Source: CAYQJL01 sp964573295 (GTDB lineage: Bacteria; Eisenbacteria; RBG-16-71-46; CAIMUX01; WJJG01). Taken from it: a stretch of 64,000 nt of DNA. A program made the translations under genes and the position numbers. The notes under the pieces are model-generated. The model was not told the origin of the DNA, made no database searches, and saw only the letters and a program-made list of their open reading frames with translations. Below, in pieces: positions 49,939-59,166 of the stretch. Location: positions 1-64,000 of the forward strand of contig CAZNJE010000010.1 in the NCBI GenBank assembly GCA_964573295.1, in the 5' to 3' direction. The number at the start of each line of letters is the position of its first letter. The first letter of the stretch is position 1.

Positions 49939-50478
49939 ATGCCCAGAGTCCCGATCCGTCCCGATCATCTCGTCGCCCGTGTTCATCACCTGTGGCTCAG
50001 GCAGTGGCTCCTGCTGGCGGCGGGTGACTTCGAGAAAGGCGACTTCAATGCGATGACCGTCGGCTGGGGCAGTCTGGGCACGATGTGGAACAAGCCGTTT
50101 GCCCAGGTTGTCGTGCGCCCGACCCGACACACCTACGAGTACATGGAGCGTTACGACGACTTTTCGCTGTGTGCGTTTCCGGATGCCTACCGCGAGGACC
50201 TGCAACTCCTAGGAAGCGAATCGGGGCGCGACGGAGACAAGATCGCCAAAACCGGTCTGACTCCCGCCGCCGGACGCCGGATCGCCTCCCCGGTCTTCGG
50301 GCAAGCCAGCCTGATTCTCGAGTGCCGCAAGATATTTGCAGATGACTTCCGGCCCGAGAAGTTTCTGGCATCGGACATCGAGAACGCCTACCCTGAGCGG
50401 GATTATCATCGCGTGTATTTCGGTGAAATCGTCAACGCAGAGGGTGAAGCTCCCTTCCACTCGGAACCGACCGAGTAG
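49939..50478 (+). CDS. flavin reductase-like (FMN-binding split barrel) protein
   Basis: A 179-residue protein of the flavin reductase/flavoredoxin family. FNAMTVGWGSLGTMWNKPF and the following VVRPTRHTYEYMERYDDFSLCAF match the FMN-binding loops of this fold. Members reduce or carry FMN and often support oxidoreductases. No partner is adjacent, so the role is open. The ATG at 49939 is preceded by AGGAGAG, and there is no signal peptide. The methyltransferase gene follows after an 80-base gap on the same strand. Confidence 0.82.
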   Translation: MPRVPIRPDHLVARVHHLWLRQWLLLAAGDFEKGDFNAMTVGWGSLGTMWNKPFAQVVVRPTRHTYEYMERYDDFSLCAFPDAYREDLQLLGSESGRDGDKIAKTGLTPAAGRRIASPVFGQASLILECRKIFADDFRPEKFLASDIENAYPERDYHRVYFGEIVNAEGEAPFHSEPTE

Positions 50479-50560
50479 GATACGCCGGGAAGGCTTCCGA
50501 ACCGATCTCGGGAGCCGTGTTGGGAAACACGGGGAGCCACGCAGATGGGGTCTCGCATCG

Positions 50561-51277
50561 ATGTCATTGTACTCGACCCTTTCGGGGTTCTATGACCGTG
50601 TCTTTCCGTTTCAGGAGAGCACGTACCGTTTTCTGGCAAGCCATGTGAAGGCCGATCCACAGAACGTGCTCGACATCGGGTGTGGTCCGGGCCACTACGT
50701 CGGCCGCTTCGCCCACGATGGCTACGCCGCCCATGGGATCGACGTCGACGAGGAAATGATCGACCTGGCCCGCCTGATCCATCCCCATGCCACCTTCTAC
50801 CGCAAGGACATGCGCGAGCTATCCACCCTGGCCGAGCGTTTCCACCTGATGTTCTGCATCGGGAACGGCCTCTCCCACCTACCGGTCTCTGATCTGGGGC
50901 GCTTCCTGCAATCGGTGGGAGACCTTCTGGTTCACGGGGGCACCTGGGTCGTGCAGACGGTCAACTGGGACCGGATTCTGGAGCACGAGACCTTTATCTT
51001 TCCGCCCAAGTTCCTCAGCAAGCACAATTTGTGTCTCTACCGCGAGTACCGCCAGATCTCCAGGAAACGGGTTCTGTTCGTCCTCACGCTGGAGCAGGGT
51101 AACGCGACCCTCTTCACCGAAGATCTGTGGCTTTACCCTATCCCGGCGGACGACCTCATGGACCTGCACGAGGACGTGGGGTTCGAGGTCGAGAGTCACT
51201 TCGGAGACTACGCGCGCACGCCGTTCGATCCCCATGAGAGTGAGGCGAGCGTGATCGTCCTGCGACGACCTGAGTAG
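50561..51277 (+). CDS. class I SAM-dependent methyltransferase
   Basis: A 238-residue protein. The SAM-binding motif I is VLDIGCGPGHYVGRF, with acidic residue GIDVDEEMI in motif II and RKDMRELS further on. This is the common small-molecule methyltransferase fold (YrrT/TehB-like). The C-terminal part is beta-rich (RKRVLFVLTLEQ). The substrate is unknown. The ATG at 50561 is a fair choice because the protein begins at the usual N-terminus (MSLYSTLSGFYDRVF), but the ribosome site is weak; the frame is open to 50336 through the previous gene. It is convergent with the acyltransferase-like gene. Confidence 0.85.
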   Translation: MSLYSTLSGFYDRVFPFQESTYRFLASHVKADPQNVLDIGCGPGHYVGRFAHDGYAAHGIDVDEEMIDLARLIHPHATFYRKDMRELSTLAERFHLMFCIGNGLSHLPVSDLGRFLQSVGDLLVHGGTWVVQTVNWDRILEHETFIFPPKFLSKHNLCLYREYRQISRKRVLFVLTLEQGNATLFTEDLWLYPIPADDLMDLHEDVGFEVESHFGDYARTPFDPHESEASVIVLRRPE

Positions 51278-51283
51278 GCACGG

Positions 51284-51345
51284 CATCCCGGGCCGGACGA
51301 CATCCCGGGCCGGATGACACATCCCGGGCCGGATGACATCGCCCG
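51284..51345. repeat. 17-19-bp tandem repeat, three copies
   Basis: CATCCCGGGCCGGA starts at 51284, 51301 and 51320, so the period is 17 then 19 bp. It lies between the convergent methyltransferase and acyltransferase-like genes. Confidence 0.85.
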
Positions 51346-51389
51346 CCAGAGTCGGCTGCGTCATCTCGTCGGCTACGTCATCTCCATGA

Positions 51390-52496
51390 TCACATCATCC
51401 GGATCAGCGGATTCGTGGTACGGGCCTTCATCCCGCCAAACCAGCGGCACAGCGGATACATCACGATCAGCAACCCGACCCACGCCACCAGCGCCGTCCC
51501 GACGTCTCCCTCCTGGTGGGGCAGCAGGCCCAGCCGGCGAGTCAGCACCGCCATGAGCGGAATGTGGATGACATAGAAGAAGAAAGGCGTGCGGCCATAG
51601 ATCTCGAGGGGGTGCAGCAGTACGCGCAGGCGGCCGCCGGCCGCCATGAACAGCGCCGCACAGAGCATGATCAGACCCGGAAACAGGAAGCTGTGCGCCA
51701 GGCTGGGCGGATACTTCTGGATGAAGAAGAAGGCGATCGAGCCCACTTGCTCGTAGGGGAAGATGTTTCCGTAGCCGCCGACGGCCCGGACGATGAAGAA
51801 GCCCACCAGGCCGGCCAACCCCGCAACGAGCGTGTTGCGCAACCGGCGCCGGTCGTCCTTCCAATGGACGAACCAGGCCTCTCCAGCCACCGAACCGAGA
51901 ATGCACAGAGCAAACCCGGGTAGGACCGGGTAGAGGTTCCACTTGCCCGAATCGATGAACATCTGCATTAGCCGAGTCGTAAGTGTCATCGCTTCTTTGT
52001 CATACGGAATTGCCAGCAAGAGCGGATGAATGAGCAGAATGCCGGCCGCCAGGGCGAGCCGCATGCGCCAGGCCAGTTGGACGATCAGCGTCAGCAGGAT
52101 GATCGATGTCCCGATCGAAGCGATGATCCCGAAGTGGTCGAGCCGGATACGCGAGAAGCCGCCCCAACTGGCATTGACCCAGGTGATCTGCACCAAGATG
52201 AGGAAGGCTCCGCGCAGCATGAGCGAGCGGCGCACGCTCCAGGGCTCGGCGCCATCCTTCCTCCGCTTGTCGAATGACAACCAGACCATGGCGCCGGCCA
52301 GCATAAGAAACCCTGGTGCACACAGATAGCTCAGGTAGCGGATGATGAACTGGCCGAAGCTATCGAACAGGTAGTTGTCGTAGGACACCCGCTTCCAGAC
52401 CGAATTGAAGTAGTCGGACGCGTGATCGAGGCCCATGAAAGCCATGATCATGCCACGCAGCTGGTCGACGAATAGATACCGGCTCTTCTGCCCCAC
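51390..52496 (-). CDS. DUF1624/HGSNAT-like membrane acyltransferase-like protein
   Basis: A 368-residue protein with about ten TM helices. The N-terminus LFVDQLRGMIMAFMGLDHASDYFN is the signature of the heparan-alpha-glucosaminide N-acetyltransferase-like and DUF1624 group, which pass acyl groups across membranes; the key His is in GLDHA. YGRTPFFFYVIHIPLM is a second shared motif. The start is a GTG at 52494-52496 with AGGAGGCAC upstream, which is far better than any start in the longer open frame. The substrate is unknown; surface glycans are likely. It is divergent from pgsB. Confidence 0.82.
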   Translation of the reverse strand: MGQKSRYLFVDQLRGMIMAFMGLDHASDYFNSVWKRVSYDNYLFDSFGQFIIRYLSYLCAPGFLMLAGAMVWLSFDKRRKDGAEPWSVRRSLMLRGAFLILVQITWVNASWGGFSRIRLDHFGIIASIGTSIILLTLIVQLAWRMRLALAAGILLIHPLLLAIPYDKEAMTLTTRLMQMFIDSGKWNLYPVLPGFALCILGSVAGEAWFVHWKDDRRRLRNTLVAGLAGLVGFFIVRAVGGYGNIFPYEQVGSIAFFFIQKYPPSLAHSFLFPGLIMLCAALFMAAGGRLRVLLHPLEIYGRTPFFFYVIHIPLMAVLTRRLGLLPHQEGDVGTALVAWVGLLIVMYPLCRWFGGMKARTTNPLIRMM

Positions 52497-52698
52497 CTGT
52501 GCCTCCTGCTTCCCCCGCCATCCGATACACCACCACCCGACGGCCCGGCCACATCGGGCCCACGGTACGGATTGCGGACCGGTCCTGTCAATCCCGGCTC
52601 GCACACGGAGATCTGCGGTTGCCCACCCGTCGGCCCCCTTGTCGGCTTCCCGGTCGACCGCCGGCGGCGGGAAAATGCGCAATCGCCGAACCCCCCTA

Positions 52699-52725
52699 TC
52701 GACTCCGGCGGGACGATGGTATACT
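52699..52725 (+). promoter_or_regulatory. possible extended -10 promoter of the pgs operon
   Basis: TGGTATACT (52717-52725) is an extended -10 element; TCGACT (52699-52704) is a partial -35 with 15 bp spacing. The leader would be about 155 bases. Confidence 0.45.
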
Positions 52726-52812
52726 CTTTCGCGTTTGAGGTTCGGTCGCGAGTAGGGTGCGGTATCTGGCGGTGTCACCAGGGGTGTGACATCCGTACGC
52801 ATCCACGCCCGC

Positions 52813-52841
52813 GGCCAGCATTCGATTTGTCGCGGCTGGCC
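52813..52841 (+). promoter_or_regulatory. hairpin in the pgsB leader
   Basis: GGCCAGC (52813-52819) pairs with GCTGGCC (52835-52841) around a 15-base loop. It could affect translation or stability; there is no T-run. Confidence 0.3.
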
Positions 52842-52887
52842 ACCACGGGTTGGGCCGTCCGCACACCGCGGAGGTCGATAGACGTCC

Positions 52888-54117
52888 ATGATGCTATTCC
52901 CCGCCTTCAAGTCCCTGGCCACCTTGCTCATCATTTTGCTGGCCGGCGTGCTGGTTTTCCTCATCATTGAAATGGTGAAGCATCGCGCGGCTCTCAAGCG
53001 CATCCCGATCCGAATCCATGTAAACGGAACGCGAGGCAAATCCTCGGTGACCCGGTTGATCGCGGCGGGCCTGCGAGCGGGCGGCATTCGCACGTTCGCC
53101 AAGACGACCGGCTCAGCGGCCAGGTACATCCACACCGACGGCACCGAGGAGCCGGTCGTGCGCCGCAGCGCTCCGAACATCCGTGAGCAGACCGGTATCG
53201 TGAAGCAAGCCGCCGATGAGGAAGCCGAGGCCCTGGTCATCGAGTGCATGGCGATCCGCCCCGACCTGCAGCGGGTGAGTGAGAAGCGGATCGTGCACAG
53301 CACGATCGGCGTGATCACGAACGTGCGTCCGGATCATCTCGAGGTGATGGGCCCGCACCTGGGCGATGTGGCCCGCGCCCTGAGCGGCACGATTCCCCGG
53401 AGCGGCAAGCTCTTCACGACCCATTCAGGGTTCGACGACTTCTTCGGGCGGGTCGCGAAGCGGCGCGGCTCTTCCCTACATCTGATCGACGAGAGACGCG
53501 AGCCCACCGCCGAGGAGATGCAGGGCTTCGGCTACGTGGAAATCCCCGAGAACGTCGCGCTGGCACTCGATGTTTGCACCGAGGTGGGGGTCGACCGCGC
53601 GACCGCTCTCGATGGCATGTACCGGGTCACGCCGGATGTGGGCGCCACCACCCTCCTCCATCTGAGTCGGGGCGAGAAGAAGGTGCTCTTCGCCAACGCC
53701 TTCGCGGCCAACGATCCTCAATCAACCGCCTTCTTGTGGCGCCTCCTGGGGATGGATGCCCCCGCCGAATCCCGTTTCATCGACACCTGCGAAGGAGAGG
53801 TCGAGGCCGGCGTTCTGATCAGCAACCGGGCGGACCGCATGCGGCGCGCGGTCGACCTGGCGGAGATCTTCGAGAAGCAGATTCACCCGAGCTGGTATCT
53901 GGTCGCGGGCGAACAGGCCACCGCCTTCGTCGACTTGGCCGCGAGGATGAAGGTTCCGCGGGAGAAGCTGATCCACGTGGGCAATCGGCAGCCTGAGGCG
54001 GTGCTCGAGAAACTCTTCGAGCTGACCAAGAAACAGACCATGGTCCTGGGTATCGGCAATATCGGCGGCTTCGGTATGCAGTTCATCCAGCTGCTGGAGA
54101 AAGAAGGGAAAAGCTGA
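52888..54117 (+). CDS. pgsB: poly-gamma-glutamate synthase PgsB
   Basis: A 409-residue ATP-dependent amide ligase of the Mur-ligase/CapB family that polymerises glutamate through its gamma-carboxyl. An N-terminal TM (LATLLIILLAGVLVFLII) anchors it; the Walker A loop is HVNGTRGKSSVTR. Other Mur-type sites are VITNVRPDHLEVMG and LGIGNIGGFG near the C-terminus. Length fits PgsB of about 390-410. The start ATG 52888 has GGAGG at some distance. It overlaps pgsC by one base. In known systems PgsB works with PgsC in the membrane. The polymer may be made for a capsule or for release. Confidence 0.93.
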   Translation: MMLFPAFKSLATLLIILLAGVLVFLIIEMVKHRAALKRIPIRIHVNGTRGKSSVTRLIAAGLRAGGIRTFAKTTGSAARYIHTDGTEEPVVRRSAPNIREQTGIVKQAADEEAEALVIECMAIRPDLQRVSEKRIVHSTIGVITNVRPDHLEVMGPHLGDVARALSGTIPRSGKLFTTHSGFDDFFGRVAKRRGSSLHLIDERREPTAEEMQGFGYVEIPENVALALDVCTEVGVDRATALDGMYRVTPDVGATTLLHLSRGEKKVLFANAFAANDPQSTAFLWRLLGMDAPAESRFIDTCEGEVEAGVLISNRADRMRRAVDLAEIFEKQIHPSWYLVAGEQATAFVDLAARMKVPREKLIHVGNRQPEAVLEKLFELTKKQTMVLGIGNIGGFGMQFIQLLEKEGKS

Positions 54118-54605
54118 TGATCCTGATTGAAGCGATCGGTTTGGGGCTGGTCACGAGTCTGCTCTTCTCGGAGCTGCTCATGCTGACCGCGGGAGGCCTG
54201 GTGGTGCCCGGCTATGTCGCCGCCCACCTTCATGAGCCGCTGCGAATCGCCGCCACCTTGCTGGCCGGCATCGTCGGCATGGTCATCGTGCGCATCATCG
54301 GACGATTCGTGTTGCTCTACGGCCGCCGCACGATGGTCATCTCGGTGCTGGCCGGTTACCTCATCAGCATCGCCGTGCACAGCATGCTGCGTGTGAACTT
54401 CCAGGGTCTGACCGTCGGTTCCGACCTGCTGCAACAGGGTCTGGTGGTCGGTTACATCATCAGTGGTCTCATTGCCTACTGGATGGTTCGCCAGGGTGTC
54501 GTCGAAACGGTCTGCACGATTCTAATGTCATCGATCATTGTCCGCCTGGTGCTCATCATCATTCACGGTGGTGACTTGGGTAGCGCGGCCGGGATGATGC
54601 TGTAA
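54117..54605 (+). CDS. pgsC: poly-gamma-glutamate biosynthesis protein PgsC
   Basis: A 162-residue membrane protein with about five TM helices. LGLVTSLLFSELLMLTAGGLVVPGYVA matches the PgsC/CapC family start, where a conserved G-x-V-P-G-Y loop occurs. It pairs with PgsB to form the polymerase. The pgsB stop TGA shares its last base with this ATG (TGATGA), so translation is coupled. The order B then C is the usual one. Confidence 0.93.
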   Translation: MILIEAIGLGLVTSLLFSELLMLTAGGLVVPGYVAAHLHEPLRIAATLLAGIVGMVIVRIIGRFVLLYGRRTMVISVLAGYLISIAVHSMLRVNFQGLTVGSDLLQQGLVVGYIISGLIAYWMVRQGVVETVCTILMSSIIVRLVLIIIHGGDLGSAAGMML

Positions 54606-54629
54606 GAGCGTAGAGGGAGGACTCGAAGC

Positions 54630-55733
54630 GTGGCCTATCAGATGGAAACCAATCGGAAGGTCGTCCTGGCGGTGCTGGCGGTGCTGGCGATCGGCTGCCA
54701 GGTGATCCTCGAAGCCACCCGCAGCGAGAAGCGGGTCCGGGGCTACGAGACCAAGCACGAGGCCGTCGAGCTCGCCACGCGGAGTTTCGAGACTCTGCGG
54801 GTGGCCCGTGTGCAACAGCTCGGGGACATCAATCTGGATCTGGATCCCGCCGGCACGGGACTCATCGGTCCGAGACTCAGCCCGATCACCAACTCCCGGG
54901 GCCGTCAGGCCGATAAGCGCACCGCCCTCAATCCCAACTTCGCCGCCATCCTGGTCGACTACTTCCAGCAGATCGGTCTCCGCGAGGGCGACCCGGTCGC
55001 GGTGGCCATGAGCGGCTCGTGGCCGGGCTGGAACGTCAACCTCTATGCGGCCATGCAGGCGATGGAGCTGCGGCCGATCATCATCCACACGGTGGGCACC
55101 TCGAACTATGGCGCCTCGGATCCCCAGTTCAGCTGGCTGGACATGGAGCGCGCGCTGGCCGAGGAAGGCCTGATCTCGTTCCGCACGGTGGCGGCCACCC
55201 CGGGTGGCTCGGACGACATGGGCAACGGCCTCACGGCCGAGGGTCTGGCCACCGTATGGGAGATCATCGAGCGCAACGGCATCCGGCCTCTGCGCACGTC
55301 GAACCTCTACGAGAGCATCGAACGCCGGATGGAGATCTACCAGCAGGGAGCCCAGGGCGGGGAGATCAAGGCCTACGTCAATGCCGGCGGCGGATTGGCC
55401 AGCCTGGGATCGCCGCTCACCGAGGTGCCGATCAGCACCGGGCTCCACCTCGACCTCTGGAAGCTGAATTTCCCGCGCTCGGGCACGCTCGTCCATATGG
55501 CCAAGCTCGGCACGCCGGTGGTCCAGCTCGGCAATCCACGCGACCTAGCTCGCGAGTACGAGTTGCCGGTGGCGCCCAGCTACATGCCGGTGGCCGGCGA
55601 GGGACACGCTCTCGGAAGACCGGCCTACGATACGCGTATCGCGATCGTCTTGCTCGTCGTCTATCTCGGTCTCACCCTGGCACTGACAATGCCGGCCCTT
55701 CGCGAGCGGTTCGCGAAGCGCCAGGCAGTCTAG
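54630..55733 (+). CDS. pgsW: poly-gamma-glutamate system protein PgsW
   Basis: A 367-residue protein with an N-terminal TM (VVLAVLAVLAIGCQVILEA), an extracytoplasmic alpha/beta domain and a C-terminal TM (IAIVLLVVYLGLTLALTM). The domain has REGDPVAVAMSGSWPGWNV, IIIHTVGTSNYGASDPQ, VAATPGGSDDMGNGL and NAGGGLASLGSP, which fit the family annotated as poly-gamma-glutamate system protein (PgsW), found where PgsA/CapA is absent. Its exact job is not established. The start is GTG 54630 with GGGAGGAC upstream; an ATG four codons on is possible. It lies 24 bases after pgsC, so the three form one operon. Confidence 0.88.
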   Translation: MAYQMETNRKVVLAVLAVLAIGCQVILEATRSEKRVRGYETKHEAVELATRSFETLRVARVQQLGDINLDLDPAGTGLIGPRLSPITNSRGRQADKRTALNPNFAAILVDYFQQIGLREGDPVAVAMSGSWPGWNVNLYAAMQAMELRPIIIHTVGTSNYGASDPQFSWLDMERALAEEGLISFRTVAATPGGSDDMGNGLTAEGLATVWEIIERNGIRPLRTSNLYESIERRMEIYQQGAQGGEIKAYVNAGGGLASLGSPLTEVPISTGLHLDLWKLNFPRSGTLVHMAKLGTPVVQLGNPRDLAREYELPVAPSYMPVAGEGHALGRPAYDTRIAIVLLVVYLGLTLALTMPALRERFAKRQAV

Positions 55734-55799
55734 TTTTCTGCCGGGGCAGTGAAGCACAGCAAGGGGAGTTGGACGCAAACATCGGGATAGAGATAGGCC

Positions 55800-56936
55800 A
55801 TGATCGACATGCAAGCATACTGGGGTCGCGCAAGCCATCCTGTGACGACGGTCAAGCGGTCACGGTCCCCGTTCGTCGCGCCCGGGACCGCCACCGTGCC
55901 GGCCGCATGGACAGGCACCGCCTTGACACCCCTGGCGTCGGCAAGCACCCCCTCGGCGCGAACTACGTCGGCGCGAATTGCGTCGGCGCGAATTGCGTCG
56001 GCGCGAACCACGTCGATCCGCACCAGGTTGGTACTGACCACCTTGGTGCTGACTGCATGGATGGCGCTTGGCGCGGCTGTACCCCTCGCGGCTGCGGACG
56101 AGGACTTCTCCTTGCTCAAGCTGCGCAACGGGAAACGGGTCTGCTTGGAGATCAGCGGCAAGGACCGAACCTACTATAGCCTGGATGAGCCGCTTGAGTT
56201 CGACCTCTACGGCCCCCGCACGTTGCGGCTCTACACGCGCCACCTTCCGCGCGGCGACCATCGGGTGGGACGTCGTCTCTACACACTCGTCGTGGAACGG
56301 GACCAGCAGATCGTTCTGGTCCGCGAAATCTACGAAGGACGCAGCGATTCGGTCGTTTTGTGTGAGGATCCGCGCAAGGAGACCGGCGACAGTTGTCGCA
56401 GCGACATCCGGGTTCCCGACGACAAACATCACTTCCGAATCTCCATCCGTGAACGAGGCAAGGAAGTCGCTGTGCGACCAATGGTCGATGAGCGGGAACA
56501 GAATATCGAGTGGCTCGTCTGGGAACCCGAGCGTTTCAGCAACGTCTACACGCTGCTGCGTGAGAGCGGCAACACCTACCTGCACTATGGATTCACCGAT
56601 GAGGCCCCCCTGCTCTTCACGGCGAAAGGCCCCTGCCATCTGCGGGTCTACACCCGCCTGAACCTTCCCCCCACGGCGGGGCAGACCGATCGTTTTAGCT
56701 ACCGAATCGAACTCAAGCGAAACGGGGAGGCGCAGAAGATCTTTCAGTACGAGACCGATCGGCTGGAGAACGAGTACTACGTGGAAACCGACTCGGTCAT
56801 TCCAGCCAAGTATGACTGCATCGAGCTGGATGTGCCCGATGGAACCTGGAGCTATGGTCTTCACCTGGTTGCGGGCGACCTGCGGGCCGCCACGGCCAGA
56901 ATCTTGATTCCGAAATCCTGTCTCGACCTCCGCTAG
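55800..56936 (+). CDS. secreted protein with two copies of an unrecognised beta-domain
   Basis: A 378-residue protein in the pgs operon. A long, repeat-derived N-region (TSARIASARIASART) precedes a hydrophobic segment (LVLTTLVLTAWMALGAAVPLAAA), a late signal peptide or anchor at about 77-98. Two similar domains follow: residues about 112-230 (TYYSLDEPLEFDLYGPRTLR, LYTRHLP) and about 245-378 (TYLHYGFTDEAPLLFTAKGP, LRVYTRLNLP). The shared core is Y[YH]..[DE].PL.....GP..LR(L/V)YTR. Two more copies occur in the next gene. No known family recognised. It begins 66 bases after pgsW, so a role in holding or exporting the polymer is the natural inference. Confidence 0.75.
   Translation: MIDMQAYWGRASHPVTTVKRSRSPFVAPGTATVPAAWTGTALTPLASASTPSARTTSARIASARIASARTTSIRTRLVLTTLVLTAWMALGAAVPLAAADEDFSLLKLRNGKRVCLEISGKDRTYYSLDEPLEFDLYGPRTLRLYTRHLPRGDHRVGRRLYTLVVERDQQIVLVREIYEGRSDSVVLCEDPRKETGDSCRSDIRVPDDKHHFRISIRERGKEVAVRPMVDEREQNIEWLVWEPERFSNVYTLLRESGNTYLHYGFTDEAPLLFTAKGPCHLRVYTRLNLPPTAGQTDRFSYRIELKRNGEAQKIFQYETDRLENEYYVETDSVIPAKYDCIELDVPDGTWSYGLHLVAGDLRAATARILIPKSCLDLR
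55965..56024 (+). repeat. 15-bp tandem repeat encoding the N-terminus of the beta-domain protein
   Basis: GCGTCGGCGCGAATT and close variants (ACGTCGGCGCGAATT, GCGTCGGCGCGAACC) recur about three to four times, giving SARIA units before the hydrophobic signal segment. Confidence 0.8.
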
Positions 56937-56963
56937 AGGTCTGATCCGCCGCCAGGAGAATCG

Positions 56964-59135
56964 ATGAAGCGAGCTGGCACTGACAAGCGACGGACCATGA
57001 CCCCGCACCGCACGGGGGGCGCCCGCCGGCGTCGTCTCAACCCGGCCGGCCCGATGATGCTTGCCGTGATGCTGGTTCTGCTGGCACCGGTCTTGCTTTC
57101 ACCGTTGCGGCTCGTGTCGCAGATCACCGGCTGGTTGCCCGGTTTCGACGGGGGGCTCGCCCGCGCGGATCTCGTCCGGGCCACGACCTTGCTCGGGCAT
57201 CCCAGCCCCGAGCGGGTGTGGATCGGTGACCCCGGGAACCGCAGCAGCTACTACCGGGCCGACGGCGGCCACCCGCTCATCGTGCGGGGTCCCGGCGTGA
57301 TGGACCTCTACGTCCGCGGCACCACAGCCGAAGGCTCCAGCGAACCCGAGAGCCTCTCGATCCGGATGACCGGCTTCGGCAAGTACGGCGATCAGTCCTG
57401 GTCGGCCATGCTGGAGCGCTCGGGCGTCTCCTCCTTCGGCGGCGGCCTACCCGGCCATCCCACCGGCAGCAAGAAGATCACCATCGCGGTGCCCAACGGC
57501 CTCCAGCAGCTCATCCTGACCGCCACGGCCCGCTCGGGAAGGCCCACCTACGTACGCGCCTACCATGACGGTCCCTCGCCGAGAAGCGGGCCCTCACGGC
57601 GCGTGCGCCCGCAGTCGCGCGTTTTCCCAGACATCTCTTATCCCAGCTCCATCAAGATCGGCGAGCCCGGGAAGGGCAAGATCTACTACTTCATCGACTA
57701 CACCTTTCCCCTCGTGCTGCAGGGTCCCGGCTATTTGCGCATGTACGTGCGAGGTCACACCGATGAAGCGGGCAGCCAGCCCGAGAGCCTGCGCGTGGTG
57801 CTCGAGTCCCGCGACGGATCGATCCGCCACGAGTGGTTCCCGGTCGAGGAGAAGTCCAGCAGCGATGTCTTCCCTGAAGGCATCCCGGGGTTCCCGACCG
57901 ATGCGGACCTGATCACGATCGCCCTCCCCGCCGGCCGGCACGAGTACCGGCTGACCGGCACCAGCGCCTCGGGCCGGCCCGTCTACCTGCGTGCCTTCTA
58001 CAACGGACCGCGCCTGAAGGTGGTGAAGAAGCCCCGCTGGCGTCTGGACACCACCGTCGGGGTGGAGGCGATCTACGACGATAACGTTTGCCGCTATTCC
58101 CGCGAGAACCTGATCGAGTTCCGCAGCGGCTTCAATCCCGACCGCTACGTCATCGACACCGACGACGACTTCATCGTCAACACCAACCTGCAAATGGAGC
58201 TGCGCCGGCCGTTGCTTTTCGGCAAGGACACCCGCCTGCGCGGCCGCTTTCAGCGTTGGACCTACGCGCGCAATTCGATCAAGGACAATCATGAGTGGCA
58301 GGTGCGCTTCCGCCAGCACCTACGCAAGTACGATTACTTCGAAGCCTCCTACACCTACGCGCCGGACAGCTACATCAAAGAACTGCGCGATCGCGAGCCG
58401 TTCCTCTCGCGGACGGTGGACCTCGAGTACCTGCACTTCGAGATCACCCGCAACGCATTCAACTTCGGCTACCGGCGGTGGATCAACTCCTGGCTCGACA
58501 CGAAGTTCTTCGTCGACCGCATCACGCGCTTCTACAACCGCCCGTTCATGGAGAATGACCTCTGGGAATGGAACTTCATGACCGAGACCGATATCGACTA
58601 CAAGCAATTGACCTTCCGTTTCCGCTACGAGTATCAGAACGTGAAGGCGCGTGGCTACGACGAGGTCGACGAGACGCTCGAGACCTCCGATAACGACGGC
58701 GACAACTCCTACGAGAACGACGGCTACCGCTTGCGGATCACCTACCGTCCGAAACGGTTCCCTTACCGGCCCCACGAGGATACTCACCCGGCCCTCTACG
58801 GGATTCGCAGATTCGCCTCCTACCTCGATCAGGCCCTGGTCGCCATCAAGACCAAGTACGTCTACGTCCAGTACGACTATCAGCGCCGGTTCTATACCAG
58901 TGAGCGCCCGCTCGAACTCGATCCGCTGCACGTTGGGCGGACCGACATTCAGAACCAGCCGCGGCTGGTATGGGCCTCGGAGGAGATCTGGAACGGGATC
59001 GAGTTGGATGCCGGGGTCCGCTATACCAGCCGGTCGTCCGATGCGCCGGCCACTGTGATCGGCGAAGACGATCCCTCGGAAGAGAAAGCCTACACCGCCA
59101 CTCGCTATTGGCTGGGTTTCACACGGGACTTCTAG
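56964..59135 (+). CDS. outer-membrane barrel protein with two N-terminal copies of the unrecognised beta-domain
   Basis: A 723-residue protein. A charged N-region and hydrophobic segment (MMLAVMLVLLAPVLLSP) form a late signal peptide. Domain copies lie at about 75-205 (SYYRADGGHPLIVRGPGVMD, LYVRG) and about 220-350 (IYYFIDYTFPLVLQGPGYLR, MYVRG), both followed by a P.G..QY/EYRLT pattern and RPVYLRAF. Residues about 365-723 show alternating strands rich in Tyr, Arg and Asp and end RYWLGFTRDF, fitting an outer-membrane barrel with a C-terminal Phe. AGGAGAA precedes the ATG. It lies directly after the gene with the first two copies. A pore for the polymer is an attractive guess, unproven. Confidence 0.78.
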   Translation: MKRAGTDKRRTMTPHRTGGARRRRLNPAGPMMLAVMLVLLAPVLLSPLRLVSQITGWLPGFDGGLARADLVRATTLLGHPSPERVWIGDPGNRSSYYRADGGHPLIVRGPGVMDLYVRGTTAEGSSEPESLSIRMTGFGKYGDQSWSAMLERSGVSSFGGGLPGHPTGSKKITIAVPNGLQQLILTATARSGRPTYVRAYHDGPSPRSGPSRRVRPQSRVFPDISYPSSIKIGEPGKGKIYYFIDYTFPLVLQGPGYLRMYVRGHTDEAGSQPESLRVVLESRDGSIRHEWFPVEEKSSSDVFPEGIPGFPTDADLITIALPAGRHEYRLTGTSASGRPVYLRAFYNGPRLKVVKKPRWRLDTTVGVEAIYDDNVCRYSRENLIEFRSGFNPDRYVIDTDDDFIVNTNLQMELRRPLLFGKDTRLRGRFQRWTYARNSIKDNHEWQVRFRQHLRKYDYFEASYTYAPDSYIKELRDREPFLSRTVDLEYLHFEITRNAFNFGYRRWINSWLDTKFFVDRITRFYNRPFMENDLWEWNFMTETDIDYKQLTFRFRYEYQNVKARGYDEVDETLETSDNDGDNSYENDGYRLRITYRPKRFPYRPHEDTHPALYGIRRFASYLDQALVAIKTKYVYVQYDYQRRFYTSERPLELDPLHVGRTDIQNQPRLVWASEEIWNGIELDAGVRYTSRSSDAPATVIGEDDPSEEKAYTATRYWLGFTRDF

Positions 59136-59166
59136 CCCACCCAAGGAGATACGAAGGAGGAAACGC

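Larger units (their letters stand above)
52497..52887. other. divergent region upstream of the pgs operon
   Basis: This 391-base gap contains a probable promoter (52699-52725) and a hairpin (52813-52841) in the leader of pgsB. No gene is supported. Confidence 0.6.
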
